Shown: positions 1 to 6,234, counted from the stretch's first letter. The stretch is 13,307 bases of DNA from Anaerolineae bacterium (GCA_016927095.1 JAFGNI010000467.1:1-13307); one strand, 5' to 3'. Numbers and translations: made by a program. Notes: generated from the letters alone by a model not told the origin.

Positions 1-402
1 ATCGCAGAACCCTATCGTCCAGCGATGAAGCAGCTTGACCACTTCAGCCACGTGATGGTCTTCTGGTGGGCGCATGGGCTCGACGAAGAGGACTACCGCG
101 AGATGCTGCAGACCGACCCGCCTTACGCACCAGGCTACATCAGTGGCGTCTTCGCCACACGCGCGCCATACCGGCCGAATCCTATCGCGATGACGACCTG
201 CAAGATCCTGGCGATGGACGAGATCCGCGGCACCCTAACCGTCGCGGACATCGACGCCCTGGATGGCACGCCCATCGTCGATCTCAAGGCCTATTTCCCT
301 GTCTGTGATCGGGTCCGGGACGCGACGATCCCGGAGTGGCTGGAGGGTTGGCCCGAATGGATGCCTGACGAAGGTATCGGGCTCGAGGAATATGAGCGGT
401 AG
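1..402 (+). CDS. TrmO/TsaA-like tRNA methyltransferase, 5' end missing
   Basis: The frame is open to the first base of the window (it begins IAEPYRPAMKQLDHFSHV), so the true start lies upstream and the ATG at 25 is internal. Visible family hallmarks are the FSHVMVFWW strand, the GVFATRAPYRPNPI signature (about residues 49-62 of the visible part) and the DALDGTPIVDLKAYFP segment. In the TrmO/TsaA family these elements form the SAM-binding beta-barrel that methylates N6 of t6A37 in certain tRNAs. The protein ends soon after the DGTP motif, so it is the short form without the C-terminal extension of the E. coli enzyme. In the usual RPNPIG(L/M)S motif this protein has RPNPIAMT, a mild divergence. 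The family call is firm; the precise substrate is inferred. Confidence 0.85.
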   Translation: MAEPYRPAMKQLDHFSHVMVFWWAHGLDEEDYREMLQTDPPYAPGYISGVFATRAPYRPNPIAMTTCKILAMDEIRGTLTVADIDALDGTPIVDLKAYFPVCDRVRDATIPEWLEGWPEWMPDEGIGLEEYER

Positions 403-416
403 CCGCTGCTCCCACT

Positions 417-556
417 AGGGCTATCGCACTTGCGCCTTCCGGGAAGGTAGACCGCGTGTACATCGCGGAGAGCTGCACGATGCGGCAGCTTTCGGAGCCT
501 TCGGAGCCCGGTGCACCTTCTCGGAGAGTGCTCTCAACATCAACTGCGATAGCCCT
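417..556 (+). other. Structured intergenic element A: long-range stem enclosing consecutive hairpins
   Basis: The arm at 417-432 (AGGGCTATCGCACTTG) pairs with 541-556 (CAACTGCGATAGCCCT), 15 of 16 positions. Inside are consecutive local hairpins: CCTTC/GAAGG (435-439/443-447), CCGCG/CGCGG (452-456/464-468), GAGAGCTGC/GCAGCTTTC (468-476/485-493) and GAGA/TCTC near 524-535. There is also an exact 9-bp tandem duplication (TTCGGAGCC at 491-499 and 500-508) and the palindrome GGTGCACC (510-517). No credible ORF covers it. It may be part of a structured RNA or a small palindromic repeat element; the pairing is seen, the function is not. Confidence 0.45.
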
Positions 557-567
557 GGAGCGTCGCC

Positions 568-884
568 CAGGGCGTACGCATCTGGCCTGGTGGTTGACAA
601 ATGCAGTCAGGCTCAGAGTCCCGCGACGCGGTGAATTCCGTTGAACGGCAGCGCCCAGGGGCTTTCTGCCCGAGTCTGCTCGGACCTAGGCCTTGGTCGG
701 AAAGACCAAGGGGACCAGTGCGCGCTGTCGCGCCCAAGGGCTTTCCGCAGACTTTGGGCGCTGCGGTGGTGCCGCGTGCGCTTGGGTCCAGACCTGCTAT
801 GGCCTGCGGACACACCTGTCAATGGTCACGGAGGTAGGGCGCTGCGCAGAGCACGCGTGTGCATAACGAGATGCGTACGCCCTG
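568..884 (+). ncRNA. Candidate structured RNA, about 317 nt, closed by a perfect 16-bp helix
   Basis: The arms CAGGGCGTACGCATCT (568-583) and AGATGCGTACGCCCTG (869-884) are perfectly complementary. Nested inside, in order, are TTGACA/TGTCAA (594-599/817-822), CAGGC/GCCTG (608-612/802-806), a bulged AGaGTC/GACCT (615-620/791-795), and GGACCTAGG/CTTGGGTCC (682-690/781-789). The last helix encloses hairpins CCTTGGTC/GACCAAGG (691-698/704-711), GCGCCCAA/TTGGGCGC (730-737/754-761) and GCGG/CCGC (763-766/772-775). Further hairpins sit at 659-671 and 670-683. Two G-U pairs in the 682/781 helix favour the plus strand as the RNA sense. I do not recognise it as RNase P RNA, tmRNA, SRP RNA or a known riboswitch. 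An inverted-repeat mobile element is the main alternative. No clear promoter was found. Confidence 0.4.
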
Positions 885-901
885 AGTATCGTGCAAATTG
901 C

Positions 902-974
902 GGAGGTGCAGGTCTAGGCTAAGATAGGGTTCAGTCTCTTGATCCCACCTAACAAGCCTGTGACCTGCACCTCT
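902..974 (+). promoter_or_regulatory. Long leader hairpin upstream of the effector-binding gene
   Basis: GAGGTGCAGGTC (903-914) pairs perfectly with GACCTGCACCTC (962-973), with a G-U extension at 902/974. An inner helix AGGCT/AGCCT (916-920/955-959) and a weak apical stem within 928-945 continue it. The structure ends 20 nt before the ribosome-binding site of the gene starting at 1005. It could be a leader attenuator or a pair of operator half-sites. A weak promoter (TTGCGG 898-903, TAAGAT 920-925) overlaps the left arm. There is no U-run, so a simple terminator is less likely. Confidence 0.4.
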
Positions 975-1004
975 CTGCGCTAGCAGACAGCATTGGAGCT
1001 CCAT

Positions 1005-1523
1005 ATGCGCGAACCCAGATTGGTTGACTATCCGCCGATGTACGTCGTCGGCCTCAACTTCTACGGCGATCCCTTCGAGACCAGTGCTGGCTGGACAGAG
1101 GAGAACGAGATCGGACGGCTGTGGAACCGCTTCATCGCCTTCCACGAGAAACACAACTCGGAGATCGCCAACGTCCAGCATGCCGACGTCATGCTCGAGA
1201 TCCACATCTGGAGTAACAACACCCAGATAACCGGCGAGTTCGACGTCTTCGTAGGCGTCGAGGTGACCTCGCTAGAGCATGTCCCGATTCCCCTGCTGGC
1301 CAAAGTGCTCCCAGCCACCACCTACGCCATCTTCACCCTGCAGGGCGACGAGATCACGGCAGACTGGGCGCAGTCCATCTACCAGGGCTGGATGGCCCAG
1401 CACGCCTACCGCCCCTCACACCCCTATATGATCCAGTGGTATGATCTCCGCTTCCGTGGCTTGGACGACGTAGCGTCTTCGCAGCTAGATGTCTACATCC
1501 CGGTCGCAAAGCAGGATACGTGA
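1005..1523 (+). CDS. Stand-alone GyrI-like / AraC effector-binding domain protein
   Basis: A 172-residue protein with no DNA-binding domain. Its order of elements matches the GyrI-like effector-binding fold: an N-terminal strand (PPMYVVGLNFYG), helix EIGRLWNRFIAFHEKH, strand FDVFVGVEVTS, the segment VLPATTYAIFTLQG, helix WAQSIYQGWMAQH and final strand LDVYIPVAK. This fold binds small, often cationic or aromatic ligands in MerR- and AraC-type regulators, and as a free-standing protein it can act as a ligand or toxin binder. The frame extends to a TTG at 993, but ATG at 1005 is chosen because GGAG at 995-998 sits 6 nt before it. An AraC-type gene follows 131 nt downstream on the same strand. 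The ligand is unknown. Confidence 0.85.
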   Translation: MREPRLVDYPPMYVVGLNFYGDPFETSAGWTEENEIGRLWNRFIAFHEKHNSEIANVQHADVMLEIHIWSNNTQITGEFDVFVGVEVTSLEHVPIPLLAKVLPATTYAIFTLQGDEITADWAQSIYQGWMAQHAYRPSHPYMIQWYDLRFRGLDDVASSQLDVYIPVAKQDT

Positions 1524-1646
1524 ATCACCCAATGAGCGAATGGACAGGAAGCGTGGATACGGCCAGGGCGATGGGAGGCTTTCGGAGTACGAGCCTGCTA
1601 TTCCTTCGATTTGCTCATTCGCTGACTCGCTAATCCGCTGATTCAC
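1520..1646. repeat. Imperfect inverted repeat filling the spacer before the AraC-type gene
   Basis: GTGAATCA (1520-1527) is inverted as TGATTCAC (1639-1646), and the neighbouring AATGAGCGAAT on the left resembles the inverse of TCATTCGCT on the right (1615-1623). A small central hairpin AGGCT/AGCCT lies at 1576-1580/1592-1596. The left arm overlaps the end of the preceding gene. It may be a remnant of a small repeat element or an intercistronic RNA structure. Confidence 0.4.
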
Positions 1647-1649
1647 TCA
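1610..1649 (+). repeat. Five degenerate tandem copies of an octamer, consensus TTCGCTGA
   Basis: Consecutive 8-mers read TTTGCTCA, TTCGCTGA, CTCGCTAA, TCCGCTGA and TTCACTCA, ending five bases before the ATG at 1655. Each copy differs from the consensus by zero to three bases. The array occupies the place where a ribosome-binding site would be expected, and none is visible. Confidence 0.6.
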
Positions 1650-1654
1650 CTCGT

Positions 1655-2548
1655 ATGTCGCAACTCACGACCATCCACAAAGCCGTTCAGTTCATCGACG
1701 CCCACTTGCGGACACCGGTGACCGTGGGTGACGTGGGTGACGCAGTTGGTTACTCTCTTTTCCACTTTTCCCGGACCTTCAATCGCATCGCGCACCACAC
1801 GCCGTACGACTACCTGATGCGCCGGCGCGTCTCAGAGTCGGCCAGCGATGTGCTGGGAGGCGGGCGCCTGATCATCGACATCGCCTATGACTACCAGTTC
1901 GCGAATCCAGAGACCTTCACGCGCGCCTTCCGGCGGATGTTCGGCGTGACGCCCAGCGATGCGCGTGCCCAACCCAGCTCTCTCTGCCGGGAGCCGATGC
2001 CGGCCCTCTCTGTGGCCGATCTAGCGCACCGAAGCAGTCCTGCGGCAGGCAAACCTGTCGCGGTCGCCGAGCCGGAGTGCCTGCTCGTGGCACTGCAGAC
2101 GCTGACGGGGAAAGATGCGGAAGGTGTGGACGCGCTCTGGCAGACCCTGATCGCGGAGATGTCGGTCCAGGGACTTGCGGCAGCCAACTACTACGCCGTC
2201 CTCTGGGAGACCTGCAAGACCGGCGCCCGCGGCCTGATGGCAGTCTGCGCCACCGCGCAAGGGCGGACCGCAGAGACAGCCGCCCCGCGCCCTCCCCTGC
2301 TCAGCCTTCGCCTGCCACAGCGACCAGCCGCGCGCTGTCCTCATCACGGCCCCGCATCTGCGGTGTCGTTGTCAAGGGCTTACATAACACACACCTGGCT
2401 ACCCAAAGCGAAGCTGTGGCCCGCAGACCCTACCATCGTCCTGGACTATGGAGAGAGACCGGGCGGTGCTGAGGTGCCGCCCGTGGCCCTCAGCATTGGC
2501 GTCAGCGCCGAGCCGCACGCTATGGGCCGCTGCTCAGAGCAAGCCTAG
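1655..2548 (+). CDS. AraC-family regulator with a degenerate GyrI-like effector domain
   Basis: Residues 1-105 form the paired helix-turn-helix of the AraC family. The first HTH is near VGDVGDAVGYSLFHFSRTFNR; the second ends with ETFTRAFRRMFGVTPSDAR, the conserved second-HTH motif. Residues from about 130 match the GyrI-like effector-binding fold weakly: YYAVLWE, GLMAVCAT, a later HHGP segment and ITHTWLPKA...DYGE. The stretch between about residues 200 and 235 is Pro/Arg/Ala-rich and poorly conserved. This could be simple divergence or compensating frameshifts. The gene has no visible ribosome-binding site because an octamer repeat array runs up to the ATG, so it may be translated poorly or from a leaderless transcript. 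It is convergent with the hydrolase gene, 23 nt from its stop. The regulator assignment is secure; an intact effector domain is not. Confidence 0.85.
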   Translation: MSQLTTIHKAVQFIDAHLRTPVTVGDVGDAVGYSLFHFSRTFNRIAHHTPYDYLMRRRVSESASDVLGGGRLIIDIAYDYQFANPETFTRAFRRMFGVTPSDARAQPSSLCREPMPALSVADLAHRSSPAAGKPVAVAEPECLLVALQTLTGKDAEGVDALWQTLIAEMSVQGLAAANYYAVLWETCKTGARGLMAVCATAQGRTAETAAPRPPLLSLRLPQRPAARCPHHGPASAVSLSRAYITHTWLPKAKLWPADPTIVLDYGERPGGAEVPPVALSIGVSAEPHAMGRCSEQA

Positions 2549-2571
2549 GACAGATCTACCTGACAGGGCCG

Positions 2572-3651
2572 TCAGCGCACGCCTTCCCCCTGCATCACCA
2601 TAGCATAGACATCGTCCACGGCGGCAACGATCGCCTCTGGCGCATCGAGCTGCACCAGGTGTCCGCTCTGCCCAAGCATCCGCCGCTCGCCACGGCTTGA
2701 TAGCCGCGCTAGCACTCCCTGTGCCGCCACCTCATCCGGGTCCGCGGGGAGACGCTCGTCCGAGTGAGGGTTGGGCCCCTCCGGCGCTCGCAAGGCCGCT
2801 GTCAGCACGATCAGCGGCATGTCACCTAGGGGTATCTCCCCTACCAATGCAGCATTGGCTTGACGTACGCTGGTCTGGAGCATCTGTGACTCCGCGAGCG
2901 CAGTCTCGTAGTAGGTGGGATCCAGGAGCAAAGCCACATAGGCTGCTTGGACATCCCCGGGTAGCGCCCGGGCCACCGGAGGGATTGCGCCCTCGCCGAT
3001 CAGGGGCACCACGACACGCAACAGCCCGGACCCAACAAGGAAGCGCATCATTTCGTAGAAACCCATAGACGTGCGCTGCGTGGAGGCAAACGCCTCGGAG
3101 AAGACGTGGTCCGTCGCTGTATCAACAAGGATAAGTCCCGCGACATCGTCGCGATATCGCGCAGCATAGAGGCGGGCATGAACACCACCCAACGAATGCC
3201 CGATCAGCAGCACCGGCTCATCCTCACCTGCCTCGCTCAGGAGCGTTCGGAGCTCCTCCACGACGTGATCCGCATCGCGAGGCCCAGGACGAGCCGAGCT
3301 CCAGCCGTAGCCGGCCCGATCATAGATACAGGTCCTGTAGTTGGGGCTTAAGCGCCGCTGAATGCCCACCCAGTCCAGTGCCATGCTGGCATTGCCGGCA
3401 TCAATGACGACCGTCGGGCCACCCGGCTCCGACTCGCCCTCGCAGTGTAGGTGCATCGACGTGCCGTCCACTGGAATCATGGCGCCCGGAGGCGGATGAT
3501 TCTGCCGTGCCTGGCGCAAAGCCTGGCGTTGTAACGTCATCAAAACGGCAGGCACGAGGATCCCTACGATGATGGCGATACCCCCAACCCACATAACGGT
3601 TCTGAGCAACCGCCTCGATCCACGTGGCTGCGTGACCTCTCCCGGTGACAT
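2572..3651 (-). CDS. Membrane-anchored alpha/beta hydrolase
   Basis: A 359-residue protein with a basic N terminus and one membrane segment at about residues 18-40, then an alpha/beta hydrolase domain facing the outside by the positive-inside rule. The nucleophile elbow GHSLGG places the catalytic Ser at 153, the DRAGYGWS motif lies at 111-118, and the C-terminal SGH motif puts the catalytic His at 331. The third catalytic residue is not certain; an Asp in the DTATDH region or near the ALRAPEG loop is possible. The frame continues to a TTG at 3657, but ATG at 3651 is preferred because AAAGGAG sits 6 nt upstream of it and abuts the TTG. It is transcribed divergently from the DapA-like gene. 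Substrate unknown; an esterase, lipase or haloperoxidase-like role fits the fold. Confidence 0.9.
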   Translation of the reverse strand: MSPGEVTQPRGSRRLLRTVMWVGGIAIIVGILVPAVLMTLQRQALRQARQNHPPPGAMIPVDGTSMHLHCEGESEPGGPTVVIDAGNASMALDWVGIQRRLSPNYRTCIYDRAGYGWSSARPGPRDADHVVEELRTLLSEAGEDEPVLLIGHSLGGVHARLYAARYRDDVAGLILVDTATDHVFSEAFASTQRTSMGFYEMMRFLVGSGLLRVVVPLIGEGAIPPVARALPGDVQAAYVALLLDPTYYETALAESQMLQTSVRQANAALVGEIPLGDMPLIVLTAALRAPEGPNPHSDERLPADPDEVAAQGVLARLSSRGERRMLGQSGHLVQLDAPEAIVAAVDDVYAMVMQGEGVR

Positions 3652-3687
3652 AGGCAACTCCTTTGGCGCACGGAATGAGATACCGCT

Positions 3688-3715
3688 ATGATAGAAACCG
3701 CCCTTCAGGCGTCAA
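3688..3715 (-). promoter_or_regulatory. Sigma70-like promoter for the hydrolase gene
   Basis: On the minus strand, TTGACG (3715-3710) and TATCAT (3693-3688) are separated by 16 bp, each matching consensus at five of six positions. Transcription would begin near 3680, giving a leader of about 30 nt before the ATG at 3651. Confidence 0.65.
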
Positions 3716-3722
3716 GTGCTGC

Positions 3723-3750
3723 TTCACCTCGGCGTTCTTTGGTGTATAAC
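3723..3750 (+). promoter_or_regulatory. Possible promoter for the DapA-like gene
   Basis: TTCACC (3723-3728) and TATAAC (3745-3750) have 16-bp spacing. The -10 is good and the -35 is weak. It would give a leader of about 25 nt ending in the GAGGAG ribosome-binding site (3769-3774). It is back-to-back with the hydrolase promoter. Confidence 0.35.
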
Positions 3751-3783
3751 AACCTAAAAACTGCTATAGAGGAGCGACATGCG

Positions 3784-4830
3784 ATGACAGAACCGACGAC
3801 ACCCCGGCGCCAGCGCCTGATACGCCAGATGATTGGTCCCGCGGTTCCCCGGCTCTGGTGTCCCCCGATCACCCACTACACACCGGAAGGCGCCGTCGAT
3901 ACCCACCGAATGACAGCACACTGGCGCACGATGGTTCCATATGTGGGCGGCTTTCTCGTCCCCGGCTCCACAGGAGACGGTTGGGAGATGAGCGAAGCGG
4001 AGATCGCAGATATGCTCACACTGGCGACCGATCTTGCGGTGTCTCTTGACACGCAGGTGCTCATCGGCGCACTGCGTCCCAGTGTGAATGAGATGCTGGA
4101 CGTGATCAAGGCGACCCTCGCTTCGCTGAAGGTGGTCTCCGGCACTGAAGACGCACTTGCAGCGCTGCAGGCGCGCCACGTTGCGGCATTCACCATCTGC
4201 CCTCCCCAGGGCGCCGATCTGAGCCAGAGCGCCATTCAGAGCGGCTTGGAAGCGGTTCTCGACTTGGGACTACCGACGGCAATCTATCAGCTTCCCCAGG
4301 TAACCCAGAACGAGATAGCACCGGAGGTGTTCAAGGATCTGGCTGCAAGGTATGGCAACTTCGTGTTTCTCAAAGACACCAGCGGTGAGGACCGTGTGCC
4401 GCTGGCGGACCGCGGCCACAGCGGCGTTTTCCTCGTCCGCGGCGCAGAAGGCAACTATGCCAGCTGGCTCAGGGAGGCTGGCGGATGCTACGACGGGTTG
4501 TTGCTCAGCTCGGCGAATGGCTTCGCAGCGGAGCTAGCAGAGATGATTGCACTGCTTGAGACGGGAGAGCTGGATCTTGCCTTCACCCTATCAGAACGCA
4601 TCACCGCTGCCGTCAGAGGAGCTTTCGCTGCCGTTGCCGACGTAGCTGCAGGCAATGCGTTTGCCAACGCTAACAAAGCCCTAGACCATGTCCGAGCCTA
4701 TGGGCGGGATGCCCTTGACGCAGCGCCTCCCCTACTCCATGCTGGGATCAGGTTGCCGCAATCCGTAGTCGCGAAGACCTGCGAGATCCTGGCGGCGTGC
4801 GGCTTCATGCCGGTGACCGGATACCTGTAG
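3784..4830 (+). CDS. Dihydrodipicolinate synthase / N-acetylneuraminate lyase family protein
   Basis: A 348-residue class I aldolase-type (beta/alpha)8 barrel. Family signatures are visible: GSTGDGWEMSEAE (from residue 61), corresponding to the GTTGE substrate-carboxylate loop; Tyr168 in IYQLPQ, equivalent to the catalytic Tyr of the YN(V)P motif; and Lys197 in FLKDTSG, the Schiff-base lysine. The family condenses or cleaves pyruvate or related 2-oxo acids, including DHDPS, sialate lyase and sugar-acid dehydratases or aldolases. The protein is longer than typical DHDPS (about 290), with extra N-terminal residues and an insert near 115-125. ATG 3784 is chosen over 3688 because GAGGAG at 3769-3774 precedes it. 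Whether it serves lysine synthesis or sugar-acid catabolism cannot be decided here; nearby sulfatase and glycoside-hydrolase-like genes lean to the latter. Confidence 0.88.
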   Translation: MTEPTTPRRQRLIRQMIGPAVPRLWCPPITHYTPEGAVDTHRMTAHWRTMVPYVGGFLVPGSTGDGWEMSEAEIADMLTLATDLAVSLDTQVLIGALRPSVNEMLDVIKATLASLKVVSGTEDALAALQARHVAAFTICPPQGADLSQSAIQSGLEAVLDLGLPTAIYQLPQVTQNEIAPEVFKDLAARYGNFVFLKDTSGEDRVPLADRGHSGVFLVRGAEGNYASWLREAGGCYDGLLLSSANGFAAELAEMIALLETGELDLAFTLSERITAAVRGAFAAVADVAAGNAFANANKALDHVRAYGRDALDAAPPLLHAGIRLPQSVVAKTCEILAACGFMPVTGYL

Positions 4831-4948
4831 GCGCCGTGTCAGGCCGATATCTGCTAGGGCAACAAGCTGCCAGGCTCAGCTGGCCTTACTACGCGAAAAG
4901 AAAGGAGCGTTCTCCCGGGGCGATGTGAACACACGCCATTCTGAGATC

Positions 4949-4992
4949 GAAACAGACCCCGGCAGCATCGCGATGCTGCCGGGGTCTGTTTC
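4949..4992. terminator. 44-bp perfect palindrome, probable bidirectional terminator
   Basis: Two 22-bp arms meet without a spacer: GAAACAGACCCC opens the left arm and GGGGTCTGTTTC closes the right, with CGCG at the centre. It lies between the ends of two convergent genes (stop at 4830 on plus, 5017 on minus). U-tracts are short (GTTTC on both sides), so termination may rest mainly on stem strength. Confidence 0.7.
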
Positions 4993-5016
4993 TGCGGCAG
5001 ACGATCGGGAGATCGC

Positions 5017-5391
5017 CTACTCGTTTTCGCTGGACGGCTTGCTCAGCTCGTCCATCCGTGCCTGGATAAGGTCCAGCTGCTCCCGGAGCCACCTAGCCTG
5101 CGACTTGAGTGCATCCACTTCATACTCCGCGGCAGCCTCCGGCGCGGCGGCCGGCCAGTCCCAGGGCACATCGTAGGCACCCGGCCCATATCCCCAGGGC
5201 CCGCCCCAGCCGCGACCACGGCCCCATCCCGCGCCAGCGCCCCAACCACGGCGCCAAGCCATCCCGCGCCCGTAGCCGTATCCTGGCCCAGGGTGCATGT
5301 AGCCCGGCTCTCCATACCCGGCGCAGTAACCCAGGCCACGCCCCGTGCGTGGCCCCCTTCCCACCGGTCCAGTTCGATCACCTCGTGGCAT
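5017..5391 (-). CDS. DUF5320-family Gly/Trp/Tyr-rich small protein
   Basis: A 124-residue protein opening MPRGDRTGPVGRGPRTGRGLGYC, the hallmark start of DUF5320 proteins. Residues 20-80 are a low-complexity Gly/Trp/Tyr/Arg stretch with repeated GWG, GRG and GYG units. Residues about 90-118 (EVDALKSQARWLREQL to ARMDELSK) form a short amphipathic helix or coiled coil that could oligomerise. A single Cys at 23 sits in the conserved GYC. The start is clear: AGGAGG (5402-5397) lies 5 nt before the ATG. It is the last gene of a PadR-led operon. DUF5320 proteins have no established function; association with metal-cofactor or stress loci is recalled for some relatives and remains inference here. Confidence 0.85.
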   Translation of the reverse strand: MPRGDRTGPVGRGPRTGRGLGYCAGYGEPGYMHPGPGYGYGRGMAWRRGWGAGAGWGRGRGWGGPWGYGPGAYDVPWDWPAAAPEAAAEYEVDALKSQARWLREQLDLIQARMDELSKPSSENE

Positions 5392-5486
5392 GACAACCTC
5401 CTAGTTCTCTGTTTATCAGATAGTATGAGGGATCATCTGTCGCCGAGCGATGCCCAGCAACGCGTGACCCCCGACGCATCAACGAT

Positions 5487-5720
5487 CTACCACCGACCAC
5501 GACCGCCGCCACGACCTCGGCTGCCACCGCGACCCATACCGCCCCCGAAAACTCGCCCGGGTCCCCATAGGCGACCGAAAAAACGACCAATCGGTCGGCC
5601 CTGAAGGCCAGCGAAGCCGTAAGGGCGGCCAGACTGCGGCTGCGACACAGCACAATAGCCTGCGCCGCGCCCGGTCAGTGGGCCTTCACCTCGTGGTCCT
5701 CGTCCATCAAAACCTGGCAT
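5487..5720 (-). CDS. Second DUF5320-like Gly/Arg-rich small protein
   Basis: A 77-residue protein whose N terminus, MPGFDGRGPRGEGPLTGRGAGYC, aligns with the 5017-5391 product over the whole DUF5320 signature. After the signature it becomes Gly/Arg/Phe-rich (GRFFGRLWGPGRVFGGG) and ends in an RG-rich tail, lacking the C-terminal coiled coil of its neighbour. The frame extends upstream to 5750, but ATG 5720 is chosen because AGGAGGT (5733-5727) precedes it by 6 nt and the DUF5320 signature starts there. It sits 60 nt after the PadR gene and 95 nt before the other DUF5320 gene. The very basic, RG-rich tail could contact nucleic acid or an acidic surface; that is speculation. Confidence 0.8.
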   Translation of the reverse strand: MPGFDGRGPRGEGPLTGRGAGYCAVSQPQSGRPYGFAGLQGRPIGRFFGRLWGPGRVFGGGMGRGGSRGRGGGRGRW

Positions 5721-5780
5721 GTTCTCACCTCCTCTTTCATACTCGTGCAATCCCCAGACGGGCTCTCCTCTCGGGTCCCG

Positions 5781-6146
5781 CTAGCGCTCGCGTTGGAACA
5801 CATCGAGCAAACTATCGATAGCGTTTCGGCTCTCACGCAGATATTGAACCCAGCCTGATAGGACCGCTTCGCCGTCCGCCGTCAACGCGTACACTCTACG
5901 CGGGGGTCCCTGGGTCTGCTCAGTCTCCCAGTCCGAGGTCACCCACCCCGCGTCCTCCATGTCTCGCAGCATCCGGTAGATCCTGCGTAGCGAAACCTGC
6001 TCGAGACCATAGGCACCGAGAGCCTCTGCCAGGACGTAGCCATGAGCAGGTCCGGAAAGCAACGACAGAAGCAAAGCCGGCTCCAACAGATGAGCAGCGC
6101 GCCCACTGCCACGTCTTCCGTATCTGTGTCCATGTCTCCCGTGCAT
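5781..6146 (-). CDS. PadR-family transcriptional regulator
   Basis: A 121-residue winged-helix protein. Residues 30-95 form the PadR wHTH: LLEPALLLSLLSGPAHGYVLAE, the recognition region RRIYRMLRDMEDAGWV, and the wing GPPRRVYALTADGEAVL. A C-terminal helix (ESRNAIDSLLDVFQRE) would mediate dimerisation. The first 20 residues are His/Arg/Gly-rich (MHGRHGHRYGRRG), a possible metal-binding extension. A GTG at 6179 extends the frame, but it falls within the promoter, while ATG 6146 has GGGGAGGA just upstream, so 6146 is used. As first gene of the operon with two DUF5320 genes, it probably represses its own promoter, as PadR proteins commonly do. The inducer is unknown. Confidence 0.9.
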   Translation of the reverse strand: MHGRHGHRYGRRGSGRAAHLLEPALLLSLLSGPAHGYVLAEALGAYGLEQVSLRRIYRMLRDMEDAGWVTSDWETEQTQGPPRRVYALTADGEAVLSGWVQYLRESRNAIDSLLDVFQRER

Positions 6147-6170
6147 TGGTCCTCCCCTCAAACTGTCTAT

Positions 6171-6199
6171 AGTATACACGACTAGTGTCAGAATGTCAA
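6171..6199 (-). promoter_or_regulatory. Consensus promoter of the PadR-DUF5320 operon
   Basis: On the minus strand TTGACA (6199-6194) and TATACT (6176-6171) are 17 bp apart, an almost perfect sigma70-type promoter. Start of transcription is expected near 6164, 18 nt before the PadR ATG. The spacer holds a short ACAC/GTGT dyad (6176-6179/6185-6188), and two direct copies of a TGACA motif lie near the -35. Both are possible PadR contacts. Confidence 0.75.
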
Positions 6200-6234
6200 T
6201 AGTTGGATTCAGGAGTTGCTCAGAATCACGGTCC

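Noticed and set aside
594..622. Promoter starting with TTGACA at 594
   Set aside because: No acceptable -10 lies 16-18 bp downstream; the hexamer is better explained by its pairing with TGTCAA at 817-822.
540..922. Several overlapping ORFs of 69-93 codons on both strands
   Set aside because: Their products are low-complexity and family-free, they overlap each other in all frames, and the stretch is explained better by paired repeats.
902..974. Integron attC-like site
   Set aside because: A long stem and an RYYYAAC-like string (947-953) are present, but the strings are not at the stem ends and there is no integrase or cassette array.
1655..2548. Frameshifted pseudogene call for the AraC-type regulator
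   Set aside because: The frame stays open over a normal length and effector-domain features reappear in the same frame after the eroded stretch, so divergence is as likely as disruption.
2560..2575. CTGAC/GTCAG hairpin between the convergent AraC-type and hydrolase genes
   Set aside because: Only five pairs, overlapping a stop codon and without a U-tract; too weak to call a terminator.
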